Of a DNA stretch of 54,917 nucleotides, positions 7,765-16,813 are shown in pieces. The translations under genes and the position numbers were made by a program. Position 1 is the stretch's first letter, and every line of letters begins with the position of its first letter. Source of the stretch: Clostridiales bacterium (GTDB lineage: Bacteria > Bacillota > Clostridia > Lachnospirales > Lachnospiraceae); contig JAQYAS010000002.1 in assembly GCA_029338615.1 (NCBI GenBank), forward strand, positions 1-54,917. Reading direction: 5' to 3'. The notes under the pieces were generated by a model. That model was not told the origin of the DNA and did no database searches. It saw nothing but the letters and a program-made list of their open reading frames with translations.

Positions 7765-9714
7765 TTATAATATATCATGATCTTTGAGAAGCTTCTCTAC
7801 GACTGTTCCCTGTATTCTGTGAATCAGAGGTTTCTTTAATCCATTAAGTGGACCCAAATTGATTTCTAGTGGTGATTTGCCGTCCATAAGCTTCACACTG
7901 CTGTCCAGCAGTTCACGTATATCGTACACACTTCCCCATACCTCAGGAACACCTCTGTCCACACCGAGGAGTCCATACACAGCCTCCATGGCAGTTCTGA
8001 CAGAATACTCCGTGGTGAACACCGTGTCACGAGGAGTGTCGGCGAACTGTCCGAGGAATGCAAAGTTGGTGCATCCGTCCGGAATTACGTCTGGTCTGTC
8101 GCCCTTTGCTCTAGGCATGAAGAATGCAGTGATATATGGCATCATAGTTGGCACACAAACTGCGCTGTTTGCAGCCAGCTCCTCAATCTCATCCTCTGGC
8201 ACTCCCAGATGGTAGAGCCACTCCTCCGTGATCTCCTTACCTGTGCAGTCCTTCATAGGCTTCTTGATATAATCGCCCGGAACATCTGTGAACAGGCCAT
8301 ATACCCATACACACACCTTATCCTTGTCCTGGGTCTTGAACTGTCCCTGTCTGTTGATTGTCCAGCTCAGCAGCCAGCTTGAATCCTGACAGCTCACGAT
8401 ACCACCAGTGACAACCTTTCCTGTTCTCGGATCTCGCTTACAGATATCAACGATGTAAGGGATGATCTTGTCGTCAAGCGTTGTAACTGTGGCCGACTCC
8501 CAATTTGTCTTTGATATATCAGAGCAGAACTTCTCAGGATGTCCAAATGAAGGATCCTGTGCGGCTATGTTCTTCCATAGACTCCAACAGCCGCTTGTTC
8601 TCACCTCTGCGTCACCATTTGGTGCATGATTCTGATCACCGTAGATAGTTCCCTCCGTGCAGCTTCCATTTGTGACAAATACAAGATCGTTCTCAGTGAG
8701 CGGGATTCCCTTCTCAGTTCCGTTTACCCTGCACTCGATGGTCTTGGCTATCTTCTTGCCGTCTCTCATGTCAAATATGACATTTGTGACCTCCGTGTTG
8801 TACTGGAATGTCACGCCCGCAGCCTCAAGATACTTCACCATCGGAAGGATCAGCGACTCATACTGGTTGTACTTTGTGAACTTGAGGGCCGAGAAATCTG
8901 GAAGTCCTGAGATGTGATGTATGAATCTCTGGAAGTAGAGTTTCATCTCCAGTGCACTGTGCCAGTTCTCAAATGCGAACATCGTCCTCCAGTACAGCCA
9001 GAATGTCGAATCAAATACCTCATCGTCGAATACATCTTCTATTGTCTTGTCATACAGATCCTCATCCTTTGTCATGAAGAGCTTCATGATCTCCATACAG
9101 CCCTTCTGACTCAGATTGAATTTGCCATCTGTATGGGCATCCTTGCCTCTATTCACGGTGGCTCTGCACAGTGAGTAATTTGGATCCTCCTTGTTCAGCC
9201 AGTAATACTCGTCAAGCACCGATACCCCCGGTGTCTCTATGGAAGGTATACTTCTGAACAGATCCCACAGGCACTCGAAATGGTTCTCCATCTCACGTCC
9301 ACCTCTCATGACGTAGCCTCTGGCAGGATCAAATATTCCATCACATGCACCGCCCGCTATATCCATTGCCTCAAGAATATGAATATGTGAACCCGGCATC
9401 TGTCCATCACGTACAAGGAAACAAGCCGCTGCCAGCGATGCAAGTCCACTTCCAACTATATATGCGTTCTTGTCATCCACGCCCTCTGGCTTTCTTGGTC
9501 TGGCAAATGCCTCGTAGTTACCATTTGTATAATAGATTCCCTTGCTGTTCTTCTCATACTTTCCGCGCTCCGTGTTTCGGTACTCTGCATGCTCTGCCGC
9601 TGTCTTTCCCTTCTGCACTCTTGTCTTATTGTGATTCTTTGCCGTGAGAGCTGCTGCTCCTACGCCGGCTGCTGCCACCGCTGCTATTCCGATTCCTAAT
9701 TTCTTCTTTGACAT
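7765..9714 (-). CDS. Oleate hydratase (FAD-dependent, MCRA family)
   Basis: This protein of about 649 residues matches myosin-cross-reactive-antigen/oleate hydratases. These add water to the cis-9 double bond of oleate, giving 10-hydroxystearate. The FAD-binding AYIVGSGLASLAAACFLVRD is followed by HILEAMDIAGGACDG and RGGREMENHFECLWDL; SILPMVKYLEAAGV, TFNGSCTEG-like VTNGSCTEG and FLGQFADTPRDTVFTTEYSVR also fit the family. The start at 9714 is chosen for its GGAGAA ribosome binding site. Unusually, it begins with a hydrophobic stretch (LGIGIAAVAAAGVGAAAL, residues 5-22) that could anchor it in the membrane, which most hydratases lack. It is probably monocistronic, with a terminator downstream. 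Confidence 0.92.
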   Translation of the reverse strand: MSKKKLGIGIAAVAAAGVGAAALTAKNHNKTRVQKGKTAAEHAEYRNTERGKYEKNSKGIYYTNGNYEAFARPRKPEGVDDKNAYIVGSGLASLAAACFLVRDGQMPGSHIHILEAMDIAGGACDGIFDPARGYVMRGGREMENHFECLWDLFRSIPSIETPGVSVLDEYYWLNKEDPNYSLCRATVNRGKDAHTDGKFNLSQKGCMEIMKLFMTKDEDLYDKTIEDVFDDEVFDSTFWLYWRTMFAFENWHSALEMKLYFQRFIHHISGLPDFSALKFTKYNQYESLILPMVKYLEAAGVTFQYNTEVTNVIFDMRDGKKIAKTIECRVNGTEKGIPLTENDLVFVTNGSCTEGTIYGDQNHAPNGDAEVRTSGCWSLWKNIAAQDPSFGHPEKFCSDISKTNWESATVTTLDDKIIPYIVDICKRDPRTGKVVTGGIVSCQDSSWLLSWTINRQGQFKTQDKDKVCVWVYGLFTDVPGDYIKKPMKDCTGKEITEEWLYHLGVPEDEIEELAANSAVCVPTMMPYITAFFMPRAKGDRPDVIPDGCTNFAFLGQFADTPRDTVFTTEYSVRTAMEAVYGLLGVDRGVPEVWGSVYDIRELLDSSVKLMDGKSPLEINLGPLNGLKKPLIHRIQGTVVEKLLKDHDIL

Positions 9715-9792
9715 AAGCAATTCTCCTTTCAGTCTGCCGTCTATTTCCATCTCATGTCCCTATAATAGCTTACCCAGTTTTTATTTCATATT

Positions 9793-9833
9793 TACAAAAA
9801 AAGTGGAATGATAAAATTTTTATCATTCCACTC
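9793..9833 (-). terminator. Terminator downstream of the diguanylate cyclase gene
   Basis: AGTGGAATGATAAAA / TTATCATTCCACT forms a long stem. On the minus strand it runs into eight Ts, just after the GGDEF gene. Confidence 0.85.
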
Positions 9834-9864
9834 ATTTTGTATAAATCTATATTGCATATGTACT

Positions 9865-11715
9865 CTAATGATACCTTCTGTCAACACCATTCTGCCTGTA
9901 ATATACCGCCTTATTCTCGTACATTCTCTCATCTGCAGCCCTGACTATCTCGTCAAATGATTCCCAGTTCTTTTCATCACTTGACACATAGCCACATGAT
10001 ATAGATATGGATTTCACTACCTGCCCAGACCATCCACCCACAACGTCATCAAACTCCTGTCGCACTCTCTTCAGCCTTCTGGTATTTACAAAGATAATGG
10101 CCGCAAATTCATCGCCGCCCATCCTGTACACCTTACCATAGCTTCCAAAACACCGCTCCATACACTCGGCAGCCCCCTGCAGCAGCTCATCTCCAGCTGC
10201 ATGTCCCAGGGTATCATTCACGGATTTTAGCCCATTTACATCCATGGACACATACACATATACTGAATCACCCGGCAGATCCCTGACGTCATCTATATAT
10301 GCGCTCCTGTTATAACATTTTGTGAGCTCATCTGTATAAGACCTTCTTATCAGCTTCTGCTCCCGTTTCTTATCTTCATCTATGCTTCTGGTGGTAAATA
10401 TGACTTTTAAAGGGCGTCCGTCCTCGTCAACATCTATCGATATAAATGACATTCTAAACCATCCAAGCTCCGTCACCACGAACTCACCTGATATGATCTT
10501 TTTCTTGACCAGCCTGTCCTCCAGACTATCCAGATCCATGAATTTCTGAGCACTGGCCTGATATTCATCCACAACCACCTTATGAGCGATCTCCCTCATA
10601 AGCTCCTTCGCCCCTGCTGCCCGCTCACCTGCCCTCAATATCAGGTCTCCTGCGGTATAAAGTGCAAATGTATCATTTTGAAGATCAAGCATATGCATGC
10701 TGTAATACATCCCCGACATGGACGTCAATATTGACAGCTGTTCATTTCTCTCCCGGTTCGCACGGATCACCTTCATCACCATGCTTACCACCAGGCCGGC
10801 GGCAAAGCAAAGATACAGTGCCATGATAACCATGACTGCCGTATTACTCCGTCTATTCACATCCATTCTATATATAACACCGATCACATACTCTCCGGAT
10901 CTACGGAATACACATCTGTTTCTAAATCCATTAATCCTTCTTATGCCTGTAAAACCATCCTCACCGTCCGGCAGCATATCATCAGTCACCGAAATTCCGA
11001 TCTCATCAAGAGTAAGCCCTACTTCCGGTTCATATGAACATCCATATATTTCCCCCGATTCGCCATCTGCCACTATGACACTCAGTCCATCATACATAGG
11101 CATATTGGCAACCACCGTGGATATCTCGTTCTGTTTTACCTCATCCAGAAGTCTTCTAGGCTCGATTCCAACCTGTATCATCTTGGTGCCATCGTCATTC
11201 CATGTTATTGCATACATCATCTTCTTACCCTTTGATGTGTTAGGAGTAACATCCTGGCACATGGTGAGATTCTTGTCATCAAGCATCGGTTTGAAATACG
11301 CCATCTGCTCCCCGGAATCAAAACTATATCCAAAGTATTCAGGATTGGTACCTGCATATATTGCACCGTCCGCATTAAACAAATGCACTTCATCAACAGA
11401 TATAAGTGCAGCAATCTTGCGGAGCTCCTCCACATCATCCGCTACCTCCGGCTTTGCATCAACTATGTAAGCCACAGCCTTAGCCCTGACCATATAATCT
11501 TCCTTGAGGGAGTCTATCAGATCATCCTCACTTGCCTTATTCTTCTCGATTACATTGCTGACCTGATCCAACAGTACCTGCGAGGTCCTGTCAAAACTCC
11601 TTTTATTGATAGAACTGAGTATGACCGCCTGGATGACCATAGCAACCAGCACGATTCCTCCCGTTATCAGTATTATCCCCGGCAATTTCCTTTTCTTATC
11701 TATCATTCGACTCAT
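9865..11715 (-). CDS. Cache-type membrane diguanylate cyclase (GGDEF)
   Basis: This protein of about 616 residues has an N-terminal membrane helix (LPGIILITGGIVLVAMVIQAV), an extracellular sensor of about 250 residues resembling dCache (IDAL-like VDEVHLFNADGAIYAG, MMYAITWNDDGTKMIQVGI), a second helix (AVMVIMALYLCFAAGLVVS) and a linker. A C-terminal GGDEF domain follows: YTDELTKCYNRSAY, VSMDVNGLKSVNDTLGHAAG and intact RMGGDEF. The RxxD inhibitory site expected just before GGDEF is absent, so product inhibition may be weak. It should make c-di-GMP from two GTP in response to an external signal. The GEMM-I riboswitch before the nearby pilin-like gene is a plausible local target. GGGGAG before the ATG at 11715 supports this start. 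Confidence 0.92.
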   Translation of the reverse strand: MSRMIDKKRKLPGIILITGGIVLVAMVIQAVILSSINKRSFDRTSQVLLDQVSNVIEKNKASEDDLIDSLKEDYMVRAKAVAYIVDAKPEVADDVEELRKIAALISVDEVHLFNADGAIYAGTNPEYFGYSFDSGEQMAYFKPMLDDKNLTMCQDVTPNTSKGKKMMYAITWNDDGTKMIQVGIEPRRLLDEVKQNEISTVVANMPMYDGLSVIVADGESGEIYGCSYEPEVGLTLDEIGISVTDDMLPDGEDGFTGIRRINGFRNRCVFRRSGEYVIGVIYRMDVNRRSNTAVMVIMALYLCFAAGLVVSMVMKVIRANRERNEQLSILTSMSGMYYSMHMLDLQNDTFALYTAGDLILRAGERAAGAKELMREIAHKVVVDEYQASAQKFMDLDSLEDRLVKKKIISGEFVVTELGWFRMSFISIDVDEDGRPLKVIFTTRSIDEDKKREQKLIRRSYTDELTKCYNRSAYIDDVRDLPGDSVYVYVSMDVNGLKSVNDTLGHAAGDELLQGAAECMERCFGSYGKVYRMGGDEFAAIIFVNTRRLKRVRQEFDDVVGGWSGQVVKSISISCGYVSSDEKNWESFDEIVRAADERMYENKAVYYRQNGVDRRYH

Positions 11716-11775
11716 AATCACTCCCCGTATATCCCCGTAGTAACAGGTCTCTTTATCCTGATCAGCCTTCTGCTT

Positions 11776-12336
11776 TTACATCTCGATTTCAAAATTATGA
11801 ATAGAATTTGCTATATTTCCACGAAGCGTGGTGCTAAGCTGCTCCACAATCTTATGATAATCGTCCTTCATCCCCTTGTCTACCCAGTCAAGCATAATAC
11901 CCACAAATCCATACTTGTAAAAGTCTGCTATGAACTGCTTATCAGTCTCAGAAAGGTTATCCCCTGCACATTTCTCATCCACCACATCCGCTATGAGCTG
12001 ATACGACAGCTTATACAGATAGTTTTCTATCTTAGCCTTATCCACCGACCTGTATATATTTGCGATAAATGGCTTGTTCTCCAGCACAGCCTCAAACACC
12101 TGTATCATGCCCTCCTGCCAGGTATCGTAGGTCTTCTTATCCTTCAGTGCCTGCTTGCCATCCTCTATACAAACCCACTCGGCAAGCTCATATATATCCT
12201 GAAAATGATAATAGAATGTCATCCTGCTTATCCCGCAGTCTCCGGTGAGATCCGCTATCGTTATCTTGTCAAATGGCTTGTCCTTAAGAAGCTTTTTCAG
12301 AGATACCTCAAGTGCTTTTTTAGTTGAATTTGCCAT
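11776..12336 (-). CDS. TetR/AcrR family transcriptional regulator
   Basis: The protein has 186 residues. The N-terminal helix-turn-helix (ITIADLTGDCGISRMTFYYHF, residues about 25-45) is classic TetR. The C-terminal ligand/dimer domain ends FYKYGFVGIMLDWVDKGMKDD, as in the DhaS-like subgroup. A perfect TACAAGTTGTA palindrome lies immediately upstream, suggesting autoregulation. Its neighbours are the diguanylate cyclase downstream and a P-type ATPase upstream, both on the same strand; which it controls is not evident. Confidence 0.9.
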   Translation of the reverse strand: MANSTKKALEVSLKKLLKDKPFDKITIADLTGDCGISRMTFYYHFQDIYELAEWVCIEDGKQALKDKKTYDTWQEGMIQVFEAVLENKPFIANIYRSVDKAKIENYLYKLSYQLIADVVDEKCAGDNLSETDKQFIADFYKYGFVGIMLDWVDKGMKDDYHKIVEQLSTTLRGNIANSIHNFEIEM

Positions 12337-12351
12337 GCTTACCTCCTGTTA

Positions 12352-12362
12352 TACAAGTTGTA
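12352..12362. promoter_or_regulatory. Candidate TetR operator
   Basis: TACAAGTTGTA is a perfect palindrome around a central G, 15 bases upstream of the tetR start codon. A CCTCC anti-sense ribosome binding site lies between them. Its position suits repression of tetR. Confidence 0.5.
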
Positions 12363-12384
12363 CATATCATCCTTATAAACAAAC

Positions 12385-12420
12385 ATACTCATAAAAAACA
12401 ATATTGCTTCTTATGAGTAT
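12385..12420. terminator. Hairpin downstream of the P-type ATPase gene
   Basis: ATACTCATAA and TTATGAGTAT form a 10-bp stem with a 16-base loop, between the ATPase stop and the tetR gene. T richness on either side is moderate, so its strength as a terminator is uncertain. Confidence 0.5.
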
Positions 12421-12457
12421 ATCTTAATATTTATTATATTCTTTTTTCGACAATTCT

Positions 12458-14947
12458 CTACTTAAAAATGTTATATTTTCTGAGCTTTCTTCTGATCTTA
12501 CGTCTGTTCTTCTCATTTTCAAAGAAACTGCTGAGCTTTTCAACAAACAGTGTCAAATATCTGAACATAGATTCCGCAGCAAATGCAAATACAACCATGA
12601 GCAGGAAACATATGTTGGATATCGAATCTATGGCAAACAACCTGCCAAGGAAAAGTCCACAGAACAGCAGTCCGACTATATTGATAAGAAGTACTCCATA
12701 CTTCATCTTGTTGAACGGATGGCTGATCTTGATTATTATCATGAATCCGACAACCGCAAGAAGCATTGTGCCGGCTGTGGCTATATCCTCACCCGGGAGA
12801 TTGAATACCTGTCCGCAAATTACAAGTGCTCCGACCGACAACACATCCGTGAGTCCCGCAGGCAATGCCTTTAACATGACATTTGCCATAAAGTTTCCCT
12901 CTATACGATTCCTGTTAGGCTCAAGTGCCAGCAGGAATCCCGGCAATCCGATGGTGAACATGCTTATGAGTGATATCTGTGATGGCTCCAGCGGATATGT
13001 GATCGCAAACACCGCTGAGAATATGGCCATCAGCAGCGAGAATATGTTCTTAACAAGGAAAAGGCTTGCTGATCTCTGTATATTGTTGACCACCTGTCTT
13101 CCCTCAAATACCACATATGGCATACGTCCGAAATCTGAATCCAGGAGCACCGTCTGTGCCGCCTGCGCAGCCGCCTCACTACCAGATGCCATTGCGATAC
13201 TACAATCAGCATCCTTCATTGCGAGTATATCATTTACACCATCACCAGTCATGGCAACCGTGTGTTTCTGTTTCTGGAGCGCCTTGACTATGAGCTGTTT
13301 CTGTTTAGGCGTAACTCTTCCAAATACTGTATATTTATCCACAGCCTCAGCTATATCCTTCTCAGTTGCCAGAGTCGACGCATCCACATAGTTCTCCGCT
13401 CCATCTATGCCTGCACGCTTTGCCACCTCTGATACTGTGGCAGGGTTGTCTCCGGATATTACTTTTATGGCAACGCCCTGCTCCTTGAAATATGTAAATG
13501 TGCTCTCGGCATTTTCCCTTATCGGGTTTGAAAGCACTATATAACCAATGGGAGATATGCCTCCTAATGGTCTTACCGAACCACCGGAATCCTCACCTGA
13601 CTTCGCCATAAGAAGGACTCTGTATCCCTTGCTCTGGTACTCCTCTATCTCTTCTGATATCTCATCGTACCTATCCTTCATTATAAACTCCGGAGCACCA
13701 AGCATATAGTCTCCCTCGACAAATGACACCTTACTGTATTTGTTCGCCGATGTGAAAGGTTGTGTCTTAAGCAGTGTCCTGCTGCCCTTCTCTATCTCAT
13801 TCTTATCCACATAGGCTCTGATTGCCTCCATGGTGGCATTGTTGTCCTCAATGACTGCCGAGTAATCCGCCAGCAGATGTGCAAATGCTCTCTTGTCCAT
13901 CTCGTCATCGCTGCACCTGCCGCTTATCACCAGCTCTGTAACCTGCATACCCGGCTCAGTGATGGTTCCAGTCTTATCCACACAGAGTACATCGACTCTC
14001 GCGAGTGTCTCTATACTCTTCATGTCATGCAGTAACACTTGTTTCTTCGCAAGTCTTATTGTGCTGAGCGCGAGTGCAACAGTTGTGAGCAGATAAAGTC
14101 CTTCAGGGATCATTCCGAGAACCGCCGCAACCATCGATACAACACTCTTCTTGAATGTCTCTCCATTCATGATATACGCCTGGCAGAACAATATGATTCC
14201 CACTGGTATGATGATGATTCCAACCCATTTTACAAGTTTGTTGATGTACCTGATCATCTCTGACTGTTCGCCGTCACCCATGGCCTTCGCCTGGGCTGTG
14301 AGCTGTGATATGTATGACTCATTGCCCACCTTGTCAAGCTTGGCATAGCACTGCCCGGACACCACAAAGCTTCCGGACATGAGTCGATCACCTGATTTCT
14401 TCTTGATCTCATCCGACTCACCGGTGAGCAGGGCTTCATTTACCGATATACTGCCGCTGAGCACCGTAGCATCAGCACATATCTGATTGCCAGCCGACAG
14501 AATGATGATATCATCCTTAACCAGTTCCTCTGATTGTATCTGCTGCTGTTCTCCATCTCTCACAACTATCGAATGCGGCGCATTTAACATGCTCATCTTG
14601 TCAAGAGTCTTTTTTGCACGCAGCTCCTGAAATATTCCTATAACCGTATTGCCTATGATGACCGGCAGGAAAGTCAGATTCCTGAATGAACCAACGATAC
14701 ATAGCAGCACCGTAAGTATGAGGAATATAAGATTGAAGTATGTGAGCAGATTGGACTTGACGATCTGCCCCACCGTCTTCTGCGTACTTATATCCGTGTG
14801 ATTGGTAAGTCCCTTGTCGATCCGTTCCCTTACTTCTTCCGATGTAAGACCCATGATCGGGACTCCCCGTGTATCCAAATTGTTTTCTGAGTTTGTATCC
14901 AAATAAAACACCTCTTCCTGTGTATATGGTCGGCAAATGTTATGCAT
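12458..14947 (-). CDS. Cation-translocating P-type ATPase (HAD-IC)
   Basis: This protein of about 829 residues has the full P-type ATPase kit: actuator loop LLTGESDEIKK, phosphorylation site VLCVDKTGTITEPG, hinge MTGDGVNDILAMKDADC, and PEGL in the fourth membrane helix (VLGMIPEGLYLL). There are two membrane helices before the actuator domain, two before the P-domain and six after. It resembles the P2/E1-E2 group close to Ca2+-type pumps, but the transported ion is not determined by sequence. A good upstream promoter (TTGAAT-18-TATAAT) starts its transcript. The true start is uncertain: the first strong downstream Met precedes GLTSEEVRERI, about 31 codons in. Confidence 0.9.
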   Translation of the reverse strand: MHNICRPYTQEEVFYLDTNSENNLDTRGVPIMGLTSEEVRERIDKGLTNHTDISTQKTVGQIVKSNLLTYFNLIFLILTVLLCIVGSFRNLTFLPVIIGNTVIGIFQELRAKKTLDKMSMLNAPHSIVVRDGEQQQIQSEELVKDDIIILSAGNQICADATVLSGSISVNEALLTGESDEIKKKSGDRLMSGSFVVSGQCYAKLDKVGNESYISQLTAQAKAMGDGEQSEMIRYINKLVKWVGIIIIPVGIILFCQAYIMNGETFKKSVVSMVAAVLGMIPEGLYLLTTVALALSTIRLAKKQVLLHDMKSIETLARVDVLCVDKTGTITEPGMQVTELVISGRCSDDEMDKRAFAHLLADYSAVIEDNNATMEAIRAYVDKNEIEKGSRTLLKTQPFTSANKYSKVSFVEGDYMLGAPEFIMKDRYDEISEEIEEYQSKGYRVLLMAKSGEDSGGSVRPLGGISPIGYIVLSNPIRENAESTFTYFKEQGVAIKVISGDNPATVSEVAKRAGIDGAENYVDASTLATEKDIAEAVDKYTVFGRVTPKQKQLIVKALQKQKHTVAMTGDGVNDILAMKDADCSIAMASGSEAAAQAAQTVLLDSDFGRMPYVVFEGRQVVNNIQRSASLFLVKNIFSLLMAIFSAVFAITYPLEPSQISLISMFTIGLPGFLLALEPNRNRIEGNFMANVMLKALPAGLTDVLSVGALVICGQVFNLPGEDIATAGTMLLAVVGFMIIIKISHPFNKMKYGVLLINIVGLLFCGLFLGRLFAIDSISNICFLLMVVFAFAAESMFRYLTLFVEKLSSFFENEKNRRKIRRKLRKYNIFK

Positions 14948-15005
14948 CGAGCAGTATTTTACATCGACTGCCCATGACGTATCATTATTTCTTTAACAAA
15001 GCTCT

Positions 15006-15035
15006 ATTATAAGTACTCCAAGTAAGGTTATTCAA
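15006..15035 (-). promoter_or_regulatory. Promoter of the P-type ATPase gene
   Basis: The minus strand reads TTGAAT (15035-15030), an 18-base spacer, then TATAAT (15011-15006), about 60 bases before the coding region. Confidence 0.6.
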
Positions 15036-15097
15036 GGAGGATGGCAGATATTTCATATTTTTTTAAGAAACCTTGTGTCTCATTAACGACGCACGAC

Positions 15098-15133
15098 GGC
15101 CATCTGCCGCATGACAGTTATGCGGCAGATGAC
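15098..15133. repeat. Strong GC-rich palindrome
   Basis: GGCCATCTGCCGCAT, a seven-base loop and ATGCGGCAGATGACC pair almost completely. There is no T-run on either side. It could be a REP-like palindrome, a protein binding site or an RNA processing stem. Confidence 0.6.
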
Positions 15134-15519
15134 CTTACGTTACGGCTTTATATACTTTGAGGATTAATTTCCTTGGAGATAGGTTTGGGTCTGGCTTTTT
15201 GTTTATGATGTCAATAGGGCTCAGTTTACTTCCCGCTATATGCTCAACATTACTTGTAGTGTTATTTACCAATCTCAATATAGTTGAGGACAGGACTGGT
15301 TTTTACTAATTTTCTGCCTATCTACAATCGAGAGGATTCTTGCGAAAAAAGAATAAAATTTTCTCTTTTCATTCCATAATTGAGCTGAAAGATACAAGAA
15401 ATCAGTCCATTCTCCCGGAAAACGGTTTTAATTGAAAATAGCTATAAATTTTGGAGCTATTGTAATCAAATGTTGACTGAAATAGAAAAACAAATAAAAC
15501 CTTTTTGTCCTATAACCAC

Positions 15520-15575
15520 AAAATGAGCATAACACATTTCCCATCTGGGTATTATTGTGTTACGCTCATTTTTTA
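15520..15575. terminator. Terminator hairpin between SDR and ATPase genes
   Basis: AAATGAGC-TAACACA pairs with TGTGTTA-GCTCATTT around an inner CCC/GGG stem, followed by TTTTT on the plus strand. The minus side (ATTTTGTGG) is less T-rich, yet it still lies downstream of the minus-strand SDR gene. It is probably bidirectional. Confidence 0.65.
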
Positions 15576-15580
15576 TGCAA

Positions 15581-15602
15581 GCTGCGGACCAGGATCCGCA
15601 GC
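15581..15602. terminator. Second hairpin downstream of the SDR gene
   Basis: GCTGCGGA and TCCGCAGC form an 8-bp GC-rich stem with a 6-base loop, about 50 bases past the SDR stop. It lacks a clear T-run and may act together with the neighbouring hairpin. Confidence 0.45.
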
Positions 15603-15653
15603 TACATCATATTCTATTATCATAGCATAAGCCATATTTGATATATGACTGCT

Positions 15654-16454
15654 CTATGGTCTCTGTCCCATCGCGCCCTCAAGTGTGATCGTCTCACCGC
15701 TCATGTACTTGAAATCCGGTGATGCAAGTGCCACGCATGCACGTCCGATCTCCTTCTCTACGTCTCCGAAGTGTCCCATTGGCGGCATCTTTACATTTGC
15801 CTTGAATGCGTCCGGATATGCCTTCTCGAAGTTCTCAAGCTGAGATGTCCATGCGAGAGGACATACTATATTGACATTTATTCCGTCAGCTGCCCACTCT
15901 GTAGCTGCCACTCTTGTAAGCCCCCTGATGCCTTCCTTCGCAGCCGCATATGCGCACTGTCCGTAATTTCCAAAGAGGCCTGCACCTGATGCAAAGTTGA
16001 TGACTGAACCCTTTGTCTCCTTCAGATATGGGTAGCATGCCTGCATATAGTAAAATGCAGCGTAAAGACCTGAATATATGGCAAGGTCAAACTGTGCTGT
16101 TGTATGATCTGCGATGGTAACGCCTGATGCAGATGCCTGCGCATTGTTGATGAGCACATCTATTCTTCCAAATTCCTTAACTGCCTGCTCCACAACGTTC
16201 TTGACAACGCTCTCATTGTCCGCACCTGCGTTTACATCAGCCTGGACTGCAAGAACCTTGATCCCATATCTGCTCTCAAGCTCTGCCTTTGCATCCTCAA
16301 GTTTCTGGACATTACGTCCTGTAAGCACCAGATTGGCACCTTCCTTGGCATATGCTGTCGCTATTCCGTATCCGATGGATCCACAGCTTCCATCGCTGAG
16401 AACTGCACGTCCGCCTCCTGTTATTATCGCTGTCTTACCTGTTAAAAACCCCAT
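15654..16454 (-). CDS. Short-chain dehydrogenase/reductase (SDR)
   Basis: This 266-residue classical SDR has a Rossmann fold starting TAIITGGGRAV, with an insertion before SIGYGIATAYAKEGA. It also has ADVN, VLINNAQASASG (a variant of the NNAG motif), catalytic YAAAKEGIRGL (YxxxK) preceded by NFASGAG, and C-terminal GETITLEGAMGQRP. It oxidises or reduces an alcohol/ketone pair with NAD(P)(H). Resemblance extends to 3-oxoacyl-ACP reductases and hydroxysteroid dehydrogenases, and the substrate cannot be decided. It is probably monocistronic. Confidence 0.87.
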   Translation of the reverse strand: MGFLTGKTAIITGGGRAVLSDGSCGSIGYGIATAYAKEGANLVLTGRNVQKLEDAKAELESRYGIKVLAVQADVNAGADNESVVKNVVEQAVKEFGRIDVLINNAQASASGVTIADHTTAQFDLAIYSGLYAAFYYMQACYPYLKETKGSVINFASGAGLFGNYGQCAYAAAKEGIRGLTRVAATEWAADGINVNIVCPLAWTSQLENFEKAYPDAFKANVKMPPMGHFGDVEKEIGRACVALASPDFKYMSGETITLEGAMGQRP

Positions 16455-16813
16455 AAGTGTATACTCCTTTTCTGGTCATGACTACTTTCTTCACACCGCA
16501 TAGATTTCAGTCATCCATAACATATATCTATAAATTCATAGCCCATGTCTATTATTATAGACATACGGCCGCACCAAAACAACTCCTTCACATACCTTTA
16601 AATGAAAATATTTATGCATATCTTTACTTAACCCACTATCCTGTCCTCTTATTAAAATTTATATAAACTTGCTTGACTAAATCCGATTTCGGATTTATAT
16701 TGGATAGTGGTGCTTTCCCGATCAAATATCATATATTTTAAGGAAATACTTTCTCATTGCTATGGGTTTAAATTTGCACCCCAATAATAACTAAAGGAGT
16801 TTTTTCATATTTT
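16455..16813. other. Divergent intergenic region between SDR and marR-MATE
   Basis: Holds the marR-MATE promoter/operator (separate entry) and presumably the SDR promoter on the minus strand. No gene was found. Confidence 0.5.
16673..16701 (+). promoter_or_regulatory. marR-MATE promoter with operator palindrome in the spacer
   Basis: TTGACT (16673-16678), a 17-base spacer and TATATT (16696-16701) form the promoter. The spacer is almost entirely occupied by the palindrome TAAATCCGA-TT-TCGGATTTA (16678-16697). A bound MarR dimer would block RNA polymerase directly. Confidence 0.78.

Larger units (their letters stand above)
15036..15653. other. Intergenic region between ATPase and SDR genes with several hairpins
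   Basis: The most striking element is a GC-rich palindrome at 15098-15133 (CATCTGCCGCAT / ATGCGGCAGATG, 7-base loop). Further right are a weaker AATAGCT/AGCTATT pair and the terminators described separately. A 34-codon plus-strand frame at 15205-15309 begins MMSIGLSLLP and is hydrophobic, but it has no ribosome binding site; it may be a membrane-gene remnant. I see no other gene. Confidence 0.45.
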
